Position numbers and translations under genes: made by a program. From Ruminiclostridium sp. (GTDB lineage Bacteria; Bacillota; Clostridia; Oscillospirales; Ruminococcaceae), in the NCBI GenBank assembly GCA_017395555.1, contig JAFPUE010000012.1:1-43982 (forward strand): 43,982 bases of DNA. Reading direction: 5' to 3'. Shown piece by piece: positions 1 to 8,252 of this stretch. The notes below the pieces were generated by a model that ran no database searches, was not told where the DNA came from, and was given only the letters and a program-made list of their open reading frames with translations. The stretch's first letter is position 1. Every line of letters begins with the position of its first letter.

Positions 1-5
1 ACTTC

Positions 6-240
6 CTTACGGCATCGTGCCGTAGGGTGTCAAGCCCACTTTTCCAAAGGGTGGTCTCCCCGATAACCGGGGAGGTGATGTTTTCGCTTGCGAAAACGGC
101 AGAGGGGCTGACCGAAAGACCTTGCGGGGGTTGGGGGTCGCGGCACGAAGCCGCGAGTAGGCTGCCAAAGGCGCGCAGCAGCACGATGCTGCGGACGTTG
201 TCACCAAAAACGCGCACGAAGCGCGTATAAAAGTGACAAC
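6..240. repeat. Array of six perfect hairpins downstream of transketolase
   Basis: No gene is evident here. Six inverted repeats follow one another: 6-26 (TACGGCA, loop TCG), 56-74 (CTCCCCG, loop ATAAC), 80-97 (GTTTTCGC, loop TT), 138-156 (TCGCGGC, loop ACGAA), 178-192 (GCAGCA, loop CGA) and 197-240. The last has an outer stem GTTGTCAC/GTGACAAC enclosing an inner stem ACGCGC with loop ACGAA. Two stems share the ACGAA loop. None is followed by a U tract on either strand, so they are not ordinary terminators. The array lies just past the 3' end of the transketolase genes and may shape that transcript's end or be a composite repetitive element. Confidence 0.7.
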
Positions 241-270
241 AAAAGGATTGCGCGCAAAAAAGCAGCCGAA

Positions 271-306
271 GCAGAGCCCCCTCTCAAATCTCTCTTAAAA
301 GTCTCT
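271..306. repeat. GCAGAGCCCC / TCTCAAATCTCTCT repeat, copy 1
   Basis: The stretch GCAGAGCCCCCTCTCAAATC, followed by TCTCTTAAAAG, is matched on the opposite strand at about 34196-34244, where the order is GCAGAGCCCC, a short insert, then TCTCAAAATCTCTCT. The copy here touches the 3' end of the transketolase C-terminal gene. The other copy touches the 5' end of a radical-SAM gene. Two copies flanking unrelated genes indicate a dispersed repeat. Confidence 0.55.
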
Positions 307-307
307 T

Positions 308-1243
308 TTACTTTCCAAGAGCAGCTTTAGCCTTGGCTACGATGTTCTCTGCGGAAAGTCCGAACTCCTTCAGGAGCGCGACTGCCGGACCGGAATGACC
401 GAATACATCGTTGACACCGATCTTGATAACCGGAACAGGACAAGTCTCCGTTACTACGGAAGCTACTGCCGAGCCGAGACCGCCTATTACGCTGTGCTCC
501 TCGACTGTAACTATCTTGCCGGTCTCGCGTGCTGCTTTCTCGATGATCTCGCGGTCAATGGGCTTTATAGTGTGTATGTTGATGATACGCGCGTCAATTC
601 CCTGCTCCGCAAGAGCCTTGCCCGCTTCTATCGCCTCGGCTACCATAAGTCCCGTCGCGATTATCGTGATATCCTTTCCGTCCTTTATCGTAACGCCCTT
701 GCCTACCTCGAACTTATATGTATCGGGATCGTTGAATACCGGCACCGCAAGACGTCCGAAGCGCATATATGTCGGTCCCTTGTAATCTGCCATTGCAAGC
801 ACAGCGGCAGTTGCCTCAACGTGGTCTGCGGGATTTATAACCGTCATATTAGGTATAACCGACATTAGCGCGATATCCTCGCAGCACTGGTGCGAAGCAC
901 CGTCCTCACCTACGGATATACCCGCGTGAGTAGCACCGATCTTTACGTTGAGATTAGGATAGCCTATGCTGTTGCGGACTATCTCAAATGCACGCCCCGA
1001 CGCGAACATTGCGAACGAGCTTGCGAAAACGAGCTTTCCGGTTGACGCGATACCCGCGGCAACGCCCATCATATTAGCCTCTGCGATACCGCAGTCGAAG
1101 TGCTTTTCGGGATATGCCTTCTTGAAAATGCCCGTCTTTGTTGCGGCTGCAAGATCGGCATCGAGCACTACAAGATCGGGACGTATCTCGGCGAGCTTGC
1201 AAAGCGCTTCACCGTAGCTTTCACGTGTTGCTTTTTTATCCAT
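308..1243 (-). CDS. Transketolase, C-terminal (pyrimidine-binding) subunit
   Basis: This is the C-terminal half of a split transketolase, about 311 aa. It carries the pyrimidine-binding and C-terminal domains that pair with the thiamine-diphosphate domain encoded just upstream, so the two chains should form one enzyme of the non-oxidative pentose phosphate pathway in the cytoplasm. The stretch CGIAEANMMG near residues 51-60 contains the conserved Glu (about residue 55) that activates the cofactor. The ATG at 1243 is chosen because AAAGGAGA sits 9 bases ahead; a GTG at 1264 would place that site inside the gene. The start lies 17 bp past the stop of the N-terminal subunit, so the genes are surely cotranscribed. 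Confidence 0.93.
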   Translation of the reverse strand: MDKKATRESYGEALCKLAEIRPDLVVLDADLAAATKTGIFKKAYPEKHFDCGIAEANMMGVAAGIASTGKLVFASSFAMFASGRAFEIVRNSIGYPNLNVKIGATHAGISVGEDGASHQCCEDIALMSVIPNMTVINPADHVEATAAVLAMADYKGPTYMRFGRLAVPVFNDPDTYKFEVGKGVTIKDGKDITIIATGLMVAEAIEAGKALAEQGIDARIINIHTIKPIDREIIEKAARETGKIVTVEEHSVIGGLGSAVASVVTETCPVPVIKIGVNDVFGHSGPAVALLKEFGLSAENIVAKAKAALGK

Positions 1244-1260
1244 TACCGTTATCTCCTTTC

Positions 1261-2103
1261 TCACTTTTCAAGCTCGGCAAGCTGCGCTTTGAGCTCGTTC
1301 ATGGCGATGTTGTACTGTTCCTCGTTGGGAGCCGCACCGTGCCACGAAACGTTGTTTTCCATGTAGGAAACGCCCTTGCCCTTGGTTGTTTTCTGAATGA
1401 TAACGGTAGGCTGATTTGTTACCTTTTCAGCCTCGTCGAATGCTTTTTCGATCTGATCGAAGTCATGGCCGTCGATGTTGATGACGTGCCAGCCGAACGC
1501 CTCGAACTTCTGATCTATCGGATAGGGGTTCATGACCTTGCTTATCTCGCCGTCGATCTGGAGATTGTTGTTGTCAACGACGTAAACGAGGTTGTCAAGC
1601 TGATAATGCGCCGCGAACATTGCAGACTCCCACACCTGACCCTCTTCGATCTCGCCGTCGCCGAGGATAGCATATACCTTGTAGGATTCGTTGGATATCT
1701 TGCCGGAGAGCGCCATGCCGCAGGCAGCCGAAACTCCCTGACCGAGCGAGCCTGTGCTCATATCTATACCCGGGCATTTTCCGAGCGAGGGATGACCCTG
1801 AAGGCGCGAGCCCTGCTTACGGAGGGTTTTGAGCTCGTCAACCGGGAAAAATCCTCTCTGCGCGAGCACGGCGTAAAGTGCGGGCGCGGTATGTCCCTTT
1901 GACAGCACGAGTCTGTCTCTGTCCTCCATTTCGGGGTTGTTCGGATCAACGTGCATTCTGTGCATATACAGGTAAGTGAGCGTATCCGCTACGGAAAGCG
2001 ATCCGCCCGGGTGACCTGCCTTTGCGTTATACACGCCCTCGATGATACCCATTCTGACTTTTGTCGCTGTGATCGCAAGATCTTTTTTGAGTGTTGCGTC
2101 CAT
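1261..2103 (-). CDS. Transketolase, N-terminal (TPP-binding) subunit
   Basis: This is the N-terminal half of a split transketolase, 280 aa. The thiamine-diphosphate motif begins at GDG (residues 148-150) and ends about 30 residues later in DNNN, as expected for the family. Other conserved stretches are AGHPGGSLS (near 29-37), SKGHTAPALY and GSLGQGVS. It binds the diphosphate of the cofactor and works with the product of the next gene to shuttle two-carbon units between sugar phosphates. The ATG at 2103 is preceded by AGAAAGGAAAAAACTT; an in-frame GTG/ATG further up would add 14 residues with no family match. Split transketolases are common in Firmicutes and archaea. Confidence 0.94.
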   Translation of the reverse strand: MDATLKKDLAITATKVRMGIIEGVYNAKAGHPGGSLSVADTLTYLYMHRMHVDPNNPEMEDRDRLVLSKGHTAPALYAVLAQRGFFPVDELKTLRKQGSRLQGHPSLGKCPGIDMSTGSLGQGVSAACGMALSGKISNESYKVYAILGDGEIEEGQVWESAMFAAHYQLDNLVYVVDNNNLQIDGEISKVMNPYPIDQKFEAFGWHVINIDGHDFDQIEKAFDEAEKVTNQPTVIIQKTTKGKGVSYMENNVSWHGAAPNEEQYNIAMNELKAQLAELEK

Positions 2104-2137
2104 AAGTTTTTTCCTTTCTATGTAATGTTTTTTATAC

Positions 2138-2758
2138 CTATGCAATACCGAGATTTGTGCCTACCGCCTTGACGATCGAGCGCACATAATTCTCGAATGC
2201 GGGATTTTTGTCAAAAGCTCTGATAAGGAACATGAAATTGCTTATGCAGAAGCCGATAGCTGCCGCGTCACTGTCCGTGACCTCCTGCACTATCGAGTTG
2301 AACTCGTCGCTGAACGGCGCTATCTTGTCCATGCTCGAACGTATCTTCATGCTGATGTCCTTTGCCTGTGCAAGATCGAATTTGCTCAGGTCTATTACGA
2401 CATTCCCCTTTGACGGCAGCACCGGTCCGTCCTTTAGCTGCTGTCTTACATCGCGTATGTAGCTTTTGCTCTTGTCGGCGAGGTCAAGCTCAAGATCGAC
2501 GGCTTTCTTGAAGCTGCCGCGGAAATCGTCATTTACAAGCAGACCGAGATATATCACGGAGAAGTTGTCGAAAAGGTAATCCACAAGCTCGGTGCGCACC
2601 GATCTGTCCTCCTCCGAAAAGCCGTTCTCGCAGCCGAGAACAACGTTCTCACGCATTGTCTTTTCATCTAAAGCAGCAATATTGCCGAAATATTCACCGA
2701 TCAGAGCAATAATAAAATCCTCGGCAAAACCGTCCGGTATAGCTTCGTCGAATTCCAC
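2138..2758 (-). CDS. Conserved-looking hypothetical protein, 206 aa
   Basis: I do not recognise this family. The protein is acidic in its first two thirds, largely helical in appearance, with no signal peptide and no clear membrane segment; it looks cytoplasmic. A GTG start at 2758 is supported by AAAGGAG ten bases ahead. It ends 34 bp before the transketolase N-terminal subunit on the same strand, so it probably shares that transcript, downstream of the HAD hydrolase. Nothing visible gives an enzymatic role. The codon pattern and ribosome site argue that it is a real gene. Confidence 0.7.
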   Translation of the reverse strand: MEFDEAIPDGFAEDFIIALIGEYFGNIAALDEKTMRENVVLGCENGFSEEDRSVRTELVDYLFDNFSVIYLGLLVNDDFRGSFKKAVDLELDLADKSKSYIRDVRQQLKDGPVLPSKGNVVIDLSKFDLAQAKDISMKIRSSMDKIAPFSDEFNSIVQEVTDSDAAAIGFCISNFMFLIRAFDKNPAFENYVRSIVKAVGTNLGIA

Positions 2759-2803
2759 TGATATCAGCTCCTTTCAGCAGCTCCCGCGCTGTTCCGGGAG
2801 CTT

Positions 2804-3607
2804 TCACATCTTCCTTATATACTCGATTATCTCCCGCATCGGGGAATGGTTGTTGTCTCTCACTATCAGGTCTGCGGCTTCCTTCACGCTGTCGAGCGCG
2901 TTTCCCACAGCCACGCCGAGATCGGCTTCCGCGATCATCGCTCTGTCGTTGCCGAAATCGCCCGCCGCCACAACGAACTTATCCTTGAGATACGGCAGCT
3001 CCGTCAGCTTCCTAACACCCGATGCCTTACTTATCCCCTCGGGCAGCATCTCATAATACATCGGCGAGGAATGTACCCAATTCACGCCTTCCTTGCAGTG
3101 TTCCAGCGTGTAATCTATAACTGCCCCCATTTTCTCCGGCGGGTACGCGATAAGCACCTTGAAGCGTCCCTCGTCCGGCACATCTTCGAGCTTTCTGTAT
3201 GTGGGGATCAGCTTTTCAAAAGCCATGTGCTCGACCACCGTCTGATTGTTGTCGGTCACAAATACTTCCTTTTCATGCAGTATCTCCACCCCGATATCCG
3301 GGAACTCTTTTTCGAGCATACGGATATAGGCGTTCGCTATGACCGGCATATCGCTGTGCCAGATCATTCTGTCCGCCTTGAAGTCATACACCGCCGCACC
3401 GTTGAAAATAACGCAGGGGGTAACAATATCAAGCTCGTCGATAATGCGCTTTGCCATTGCGACACCGCGCCCGGTTGCCGCCGCGAACAGTCCTCCGCCC
3501 GCCCGGAACTCGTTTATCGCACGGATATCGTCCTCCGCAATATTCTTGTCGTCGTCGAGCAGTGTCCCGTCGAGATCGGTAACTATCAAAACATTTTTGA
3601 AATCCAT
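2804..3607 (-). CDS. Cof-type HAD-superfamily phosphatase
   Basis: This is a 267-aa haloacid-dehalogenase hydrolase of the Cof/YcsE type, expected to remove phosphate from small sugar phosphates or cofactors in the cytoplasm. Motif I is TDLDGTLLDD, with the nucleophile Asp11 and the acid/base Asp13. Motif IV is AGDFGNDRAMI, followed by GVAVGNA, both typical of the C2B-cap subgroup. Substrate cannot be predicted. The ATG at 3607 has no good Shine-Dalgarno sequence. The gap upstream holds an AT-rich repeat with a perfect GTCTGCC/GGCAGAC hairpin, which lies between this gene and rluD. Confidence 0.88.
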   Translation of the reverse strand: MDFKNVLIVTDLDGTLLDDDKNIAEDDIRAINEFRAGGGLFAAATGRGVAMAKRIIDELDIVTPCVIFNGAAVYDFKADRMIWHSDMPVIANAYIRMLEKEFPDIGVEILHEKEVFVTDNNQTVVEHMAFEKLIPTYRKLEDVPDEGRFKVLIAYPPEKMGAVIDYTLEHCKEGVNWVHSSPMYYEMLPEGISKASGVRKLTELPYLKDKFVVAAGDFGNDRAMIAEADLGVAVGNALDSVKEAADLIVRDNNHSPMREIIEYIRKM

Positions 3608-3634
3608 ACTGAAACTATATAAAAATTCAGATCC

Positions 3635-3684
3635 GTCTGCCGAAGGCAGACACCAAAATTCTTAATTCTTAATTCTTAATTTTA
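3635..3684. repeat. Intergenic hairpin plus AT-rich TTAATTC repeat
   Basis: The perfect hairpin GTCTGCC-GAA-GGCAGAC is followed by ACACC and then three tandem ATTCTTA units. The same hairpin-then-ACC-then-AT layout recurs at about 10852, 13924 and 22121. It separates rluD from the HAD gene and covers the HAD leader. It has no coding content. Confidence 0.6.
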
Positions 3685-4587
3685 ATTCCGAAGGCTTTTA
3701 AGGAATTTCACGAAGTAGTCCGGCAGCTCACTCTCAAATTCCAGCCATTCTCCCGTTATCGGGTGAACAAAGCCTATGTGCTTCGCGTGAAGGCACTGTC
3801 CGCCGAGAGAAGCGGGCTTACCGCTGCCGTAAACATCGTCACCGGCTACCGGGTGACCGATATATGCCATGTGTACGCGTATCTGGTGCGTGCGTCCCGT
3901 TTCGAGCTTAAGCCGCAGATGCGTATAATTCGCATAATTCGCTATCACCGAATAGTGTGTGACCGCCTCACGGCTGTTTTCGGTGGTGACGCACATTTTC
4001 TTGCGGTCTGTTTTGCTCCTTCCTATCGGAGCGTTCACCGTGCCGTTTTCCTTTATGCTGCCGCAGACTACCGCCTCATATTCGCGGGTGAAACTGTGGG
4101 CTTTTATCTGCTCCGCCAGCCCCTTGTGTGCCGCGTCGCTTTTCGCGACGATAAGCAGCCCGCTGGTGTTCATATCTATCCTGTGTACGATCCCCGGACG
4201 CAGCTCCCCGTTTATACCGGAAAGGCTGTCACCGCAGTGGTACATCAGCGCGTTCACGAGTGTGCCGCTGTAATGCCCATGTGCCGGGTGGACTACCATG
4301 CCCTTCGGCTTGTTGACCACGAGCAGGTCATTGTCCTCATACACGATATCCAGCGGTATGTTCTCCGGCAGGATATCGGCTTCCTTCGGCTCCGGGATAT
4401 CCACGCAGACGCAGTCTCCCGCTTTAAGCCGGTAATTCTTCGGCACGGCTGTTCCGTTCACGGTGCAGCCGCCGTCCTCGATCAGCTTTGCGGCAAACGA
4501 GCGCGTTATTTCGCCGTCCGACGCGTCCGACACAGCCTTGTCGATACGCTCACCTGCCGTCTCCGCAGTAAATTCAAGCCTGCTCAT
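3682..4587 (-). CDS. RluD-family 23S rRNA pseudouridine synthase
   Basis: This is a 301-aa pseudouridine synthase of the RluA/RluD family, acting on large-subunit rRNA. An S4-like RNA-binding domain occupies roughly residues 1-80 and the catalytic domain the rest. The active-site motif reads HRIDMNTSGLL, with the catalytic Asp; the family usually has HRLDKDTSGLL, so the loop is slightly divergent but the Asp is kept. RTHQIRVHMAYIGHPVAGDDVYG near the C-terminus is also typical. The start overlaps the end of lspA by 14 bp, the classic lspA-rluD pairing of Firmicutes. In Bacillus the equivalent is ylyB. Confidence 0.93.
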   Translation of the reverse strand: MSRLEFTAETAGERIDKAVSDASDGEITRSFAAKLIEDGGCTVNGTAVPKNYRLKAGDCVCVDIPEPKEADILPENIPLDIVYEDNDLLVVNKPKGMVVHPAHGHYSGTLVNALMYHCGDSLSGINGELRPGIVHRIDMNTSGLLIVAKSDAAHKGLAEQIKAHSFTREYEAVVCGSIKENGTVNAPIGRSKTDRKKMCVTTENSREAVTHYSVIANYANYTHLRLKLETGRTHQIRVHMAYIGHPVAGDDVYGSGKPASLGGQCLHAKHIGFVHPITGEWLEFESELPDYFVKFLKSLRN

Positions 4588-5134
4588 CTGTTCCGGTCTC
4601 CGTCGGTGCGGGAGTCGTTTCGTTTTTCTTCTTTTTGTCTGCCTTTATTTCCTCTATCAGCATCGCAGCGCCGAAATATATACCTCCGCAGACCGCGCAG
4701 ATATCGGCAAAGTTGAATATAGCGAAGTTTATTATACGAACGTCGATGAAGTCAACGACGTATCCGAGGAACACACGGTCTATCAGGTTCCCGAGACCGC
4801 CGCCTGCCAGCGCAGCCAGCGCGATTATCAGATCCGTGCGTTTGAGCTTTCCGGAAAAGATATACCATTCCACCGCAATTATCAGCAGTATAGGTATGGT
4901 TATCAGTATCGCCCTCTGCCCTTCAAGCATACTGAACGACATACCGGTATTCTCGCAGTATGTGAAATTCAGCCACTCGGTATCCCCGATCTTTATCAGC
5001 GGGATACACCCCACCGGCTTGATATACTCGACAGTGAGCATTTTTGTAAACTGGTCAATCACGGCGAGCACCACCGTGAATATGACCGAAAATACCTTCA
5101 AAGCAAGAGTTTTGTTTTTCAAAACCTTCTCCAT
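4574..5134 (-). CDS. lspA: Lipoprotein signal peptidase (signal peptidase II)
   Basis: LspA cleaves the signal peptide of prolipoproteins in the membrane after lipid attachment; the lipoproteins at 17122-17911 and 41148 would be substrates. Four membrane segments are visible. The catalytic aspartates lie in GNLIDRVFLGYVVDFID and in the following FNFADICA. The start is uncertain: the ATG at 5134 (product starting MEKVLKNK) fits family length, but the nearest ribosome-site-like AGGA lies further up, ahead of an ATG at 5155. The C-terminus ends in a short Lys/Thr/Glu-rich tail. The gene lies between divIVA and rluD in one run of minus-strand genes. Confidence 0.92.
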   Translation of the reverse strand: MEKVLKNKTLALKVFSVIFTVVLAVIDQFTKMLTVEYIKPVGCIPLIKIGDTEWLNFTYCENTGMSFSMLEGQRAILITIPILLIIAVEWYIFSGKLKRTDLIIALAALAGGGLGNLIDRVFLGYVVDFIDVRIINFAIFNFADICAVCGGIYFGAAMLIEEIKADKKKKNETTPAPTETGTDEQA

Positions 5135-5185
5135 ATACACGCAAGAGCCATACATCCTATGCACGGCTCTGCAATAATAATGACC

Positions 5186-6217
5186 TTATCTTCTTTTTTT
5201 CTTATGATGAAAACTGTTTTTGTTGTTATTGTTGTCGTTATTGCTGCCGAATTCGAGCTTATCATACTTCGAGCTGTTGTTTCTGTTCGGCTTCGATCTC
5301 AGAAAATCGGGTGTATCGTCGTCATCCTCTTCATCTGTGCTGCCGAAAGCATTCTCAACTGTGAAGCTGTCGTCGCTGCCCAGCTCGGAGGAATATTCGA
5401 TCTCGTCTTCGGACGCTGCTTCCTCTTCTTCTTCAACTGTCTCCTCAACGATCTCTTCCGACTCGTTCTCGGAAACCTCTATATCCGCATAGGAATCCAC
5501 TACCTTGACATCGTCGTCCGCGGGAGCTTCCTCCTCAACGGTCTCGGCTGCCTCGGGTATCTCCGGCGGCGCTATTCCCTGCTGTGCCGCGATAAGCTCG
5601 CGCAGAGCGTTGCTGCTGTGCTCGTTTGCGGTGTTCACAACGAATTCGTTGAAGCACTGCTCGGGCATTTTCTTGATATATTCGATATGATTCTGATATT
5701 CAATGATAATGCGTGTACGGAAATCCTCCGCCTCACGCTTTGTTCTCACAAGAACTTCCTTGTCAAGCTCGGTCTGTATCTCCATCTGAGCGTGGATATC
5801 GTCCTTTGCCTTCTGTGCCTCGCTCTCTATACGCGCTTTTTCCGCAAGAGCCTCGTCTATTATCCTCTCGCCCTCTTCTTTCTTTTCCGCAACATAATTA
5901 TCGGCTTCCTGACGGAGCTCGCCTGTCTTTTCCTCAGCTTCCTGTATGATCGCGGCAGCCTTCTCCTTCGACTCGGCGATTATAGCGTTACCAGCCTTCT
6001 GCGCACCGAGCAGAGCGTCCTTGAGCGCGTCCTCGTCCTCGCGGTATTCTCTGATCTTGTCCGCGCAGACCTGGAGCTTCTTTTCGAGATCGGCATTCTC
6101 CTTCTGGAGCTGCGCTATCTCGCGCGCAACGTCACCGAGGTATTCCTCGACTTCCTCTTTCTTGTAGCCTCTCATGGCCTCTGTAAATGTCTTGTCCATG
6201 ATGCTGTTAAGGTCCAT
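5186..6217 (-). CDS. divIVA: DivIVA-domain cell-division protein
   Basis: This is a 343-aa DivIVA-family protein. The N-terminal domain (about residues 1-60; GYKKEEVEEYL) is the membrane-curvature-binding part. A long coiled coil follows to about residue 210. In the family it marks poles and septa and organises division and envelope proteins. The remaining ~130 residues are unusual: a very acidic low-complexity stretch (runs of Glu, Ser and Asp) and a tail of repeated Asn/Asp ending in HHKKKRR. CGGAGGATAACC precedes the ATG. Its neighbours ylmH, sepF and yggS are the conserved division cluster next to ftsZ in many Firmicutes. Confidence 0.93.
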   Translation of the reverse strand: MDLNSIMDKTFTEAMRGYKKEEVEEYLGDVAREIAQLQKENADLEKKLQVCADKIREYREDEDALKDALLGAQKAGNAIIAESKEKAAAIIQEAEEKTGELRQEADNYVAEKKEEGERIIDEALAEKARIESEAQKAKDDIHAQMEIQTELDKEVLVRTKREAEDFRTRIIIEYQNHIEYIKKMPEQCFNEFVVNTANEHSSNALRELIAAQQGIAPPEIPEAAETVEEEAPADDDVKVVDSYADIEVSENESEEIVEETVEEEEEAASEDEIEYSSELGSDDSFTVENAFGSTDEEDDDDTPDFLRSKPNRNNSSKYDKLEFGSNNDNNNNKNSFHHKKKRR

Positions 6218-6268
6218 TGGTTATCCTCCGTTCTTACACGATCATACCCATGCTTCGGCATGAAAGCG

Positions 6269-7039
6269 CTATATGTATTTTTTTATTGACAGTTTTACTC
6301 TTCCTTTTTTGGTAGTCCCCGCTTCACCCGAAACGGCAAACTTCCCGTGACCGCGAACGGTCAGTATATCCCCGTCCGTCACGTTCCTGCTTACATCGGT
6401 ACATTCCCCGTAATTCAGCAGAAATCCGCCGGAACGGATAAAAGCCGCGGTCTTTTCACGCGAAAGCCCCGTGATGCCGCTCACCACACAGTCCGCTCTT
6501 TCCGAAGCCACAGTGAGTGTGATCTCCTCAAACGAGACCGGCTTTATCACAGCAAGCGCGTCATCCGTCAGCCCGTCCGTTACGGAAACACCGACTCTGC
6601 CAACAGTCAGAAGACCGTCGGATATCATATCTCTTGCCGTTTTTGTGCAGAACACCGCCGCGTTCCCTTCGCCGACGAAGATGTCGCCCACGGTCTCACG
6701 CTTTATGCCAAGCCCCATAAACGAGCCGAGAAAGTCCCTGTGTCCGGGCTTGTCCGCTTTCCGAAACGATATGCTCAGAGCATATATCGGGAAATCCGAG
6801 CGGTCTTCCGGCAGAAACGCCTCTCCGTCCGTTACACGCAGTATTCTCCGGGCGCACGCGTCGTTTCCTCCCCACAGAACGGATTCAATACCGCTTCTGC
6901 GCGAGAGTATGCGCTGCGCTTCGAACTGCTCACGGTCATTGAGGAACTGCGAATACACCGGTCTGCCCCTTTTGGCGGCAAGAGCGCACATATCCTCTAT
7001 CCTTGCGGGAAAATTATCCCCCGCCGAGCTGTCCTTCAT
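6269..7039 (-). CDS. YlmH-family S4-domain RNA-binding protein
   Basis: This 256-aa protein matches the YlmH family found beside sepF and divIVA. The N-terminal two thirds form the family-specific region; a C-terminal S4 RNA-binding domain spans about residues 180-245 (LSREKTAAFIRSGGFLLNYG). The family has been linked to division and to ribosome-associated rescue. The start codon overlaps the sepF stop as TAATG, so translation is coupled. Confidence 0.9.
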   Translation of the reverse strand: MKDSSAGDNFPARIEDMCALAAKRGRPVYSQFLNDREQFEAQRILSRRSGIESVLWGGNDACARRILRVTDGEAFLPEDRSDFPIYALSISFRKADKPGHRDFLGSFMGLGIKRETVGDIFVGEGNAAVFCTKTARDMISDGLLTVGRVGVSVTDGLTDDALAVIKPVSFEEITLTVASERADCVVSGITGLSREKTAAFIRSGGFLLNYGECTDVSRNVTDGDILTVRGHGKFAVSGEAGTTKKGRVKLSIKKYI

Positions 7040-7479
7040 TAGAAGTCTTCTACGTTACCGAGGTCCTCGATGATATCGCCGGATATATCCACATTCACGG
7101 GTACGATGATGTATGTAGTACCGGAAATGCGCTTGAGATCACCGTCCGCAGCGTAAGCAACGCCGCCGAGGAAGTCAATAAGTCTGTTCGCAACTTCCTT
7201 GTTGGTCTTATCGAGATTGAGCACTACTGTCTTCTTATTCTTGAAGTGATCGGCAATAGCCGCGGCATCGCCGTACTTTTCGGGCTTAACGACTATGACC
7301 TGAAGATGCGTGGTAGCGGGTATGCTCATCATCTTGCTGCTCTTGATCGTAGGCTTCGGTGTGTCATAATCATCGAAGTTCAGAGCAGACGGCATCTCGT
7401 TCACATAATCGTTGTCCGACTCGTAGTTGTCGTCGCTGTTAAGACCTGTGATCTTCTTGAATGAATCCATAAATCCCAT
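7039..7479 (-). CDS. sepF: Cell division protein SepF
   Basis: This is a 146-aa SepF homologue. The short N-terminal segment (MGFMDSFKKI) fits the amphipathic membrane-binding helix. A variable acidic linker follows, and the conserved SepF domain runs from about residue 50 to 140 (VVKPEKYGDAAAIADHFKNK, VVLNLDKTN, FLGGVAYAADG). SepF aligns and tethers FtsZ filaments at the septum. AAAGGAGGACTTTTGAG precedes the ATG. It lies between yggS and ylmH, the standard Firmicutes order. Confidence 0.95.
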   Translation of the reverse strand: MGFMDSFKKITGLNSDDNYESDNDYVNEMPSALNFDDYDTPKPTIKSSKMMSIPATTHLQVIVVKPEKYGDAAAIADHFKNKKTVVLNLDKTNKEVANRLIDFLGGVAYAADGDLKRISGTTYIIVPVNVDISGDIIEDLGNVEDF

Positions 7480-7514
7480 CTCAAAAGTCCTCCTTTTCCC
7501 GCTTTTCCGCGGGT

Positions 7515-8252
7515 TTATACAGATATATTATTTTTCGTGTAATCTCTGTATCCATAAAGCACGCTCCCTATCCTTACAATAGTCGAGCCGTGCATTACAG
7601 CGCTTTCATAATCCCCGGACATCCCCATAGACAGCGTATCTATCATAAACCGTCCGTCTCCCGAGGTCTTGTCCTTCAGATCGGAAAAGAGCCTTTGCAT
7701 CGCGGCGAAATACCGCTCCGAGCTTCCGTCAACATCTACCGGCGGTATCGCCATAAGCCCTCTAAGCCGCACATTTGAAAGCTCCGCGGTCTTATACGCA
7801 AGCTCGTCGAGAGCTTCGGGGACAATGCCGCTTTTGCTCTCCTCGCCGCCTATATTGACCTCAATGAGTATATCCATTGTAAGTCCCGCTTTGGCGGCAC
7901 GCTTGTCAATCTCGTCGATAAGCCGCTCGCTGTTTGCGGAGTGTATCATACTCACCTTGTCGATTATATACTTGACCTTATTCGTCTGGAGCCCGCCGAT
8001 GAAGTGTATCTCCGGGCTGCCCTCATATCTGTCACGCTTTTCGAGGAATTCCTGCACGCGGTTCTCACCGAGCAGTGTCACTCCCTGTGCCACCGAAAAG
8101 CTCACGATCTCGGGATCGACGGTCTTCGTGACCCCCATGAGCCGTACCGTGTCCGTTCTTCCGGCTTTGGCCTTTGCGTTTTCGATATTTTCGTTTATGC
8201 GTTTTATGTTATCTGCGACGGCGGAAAGCTTATCCGATGATCTTTCCTTCAT
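7515..8252 (-). CDS. YggS/PLPHP-family pyridoxal-phosphate homeostasis protein
   Basis: This is a 245-aa member of the YggS/YlmE family (PROSC, PLPHP), which binds pyridoxal phosphate and buffers its level in the cytoplasm. The cofactor lysine is in GVTKTV near residue 42. Other signature stretches are LLGENRVQEF, HFIGGLQTNK and MGMSGDYESAV near the C-terminus. The gene overlaps the end of the HlyD-like gene by 23 bp and precedes sepF, matching ylmE-ylmF (sepF) order in Bacillus. Confidence 0.94.
   Translation of the reverse strand: MKERSSDKLSAVADNIKRINENIENAKAKAGRTDTVRLMGVTKTVDPEIVSFSVAQGVTLLGENRVQEFLEKRDRYEGSPEIHFIGGLQTNKVKYIIDKVSMIHSANSERLIDEIDKRAAKAGLTMDILIEVNIGGEESKSGIVPEALDELAYKTAELSNVRLRGLMAIPPVDVDGSSERYFAAMQRLFSDLKDKTSGDGRFMIDTLSMGMSGDYESAVMHGSTIVRIGSVLYGYRDYTKNNISV

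Noticed and set aside
1..240. CRISPR array in the hairpin run
   Set aside because: The stems differ from each other and there are no equal repeats with regular spacers.
4463..6289. A 608-codon open frame on the plus strand opposite lspA and divIVA
   Set aside because: It is a mirror of real minus-strand genes; its protein is low-complexity with no known domain and no ribosome site.
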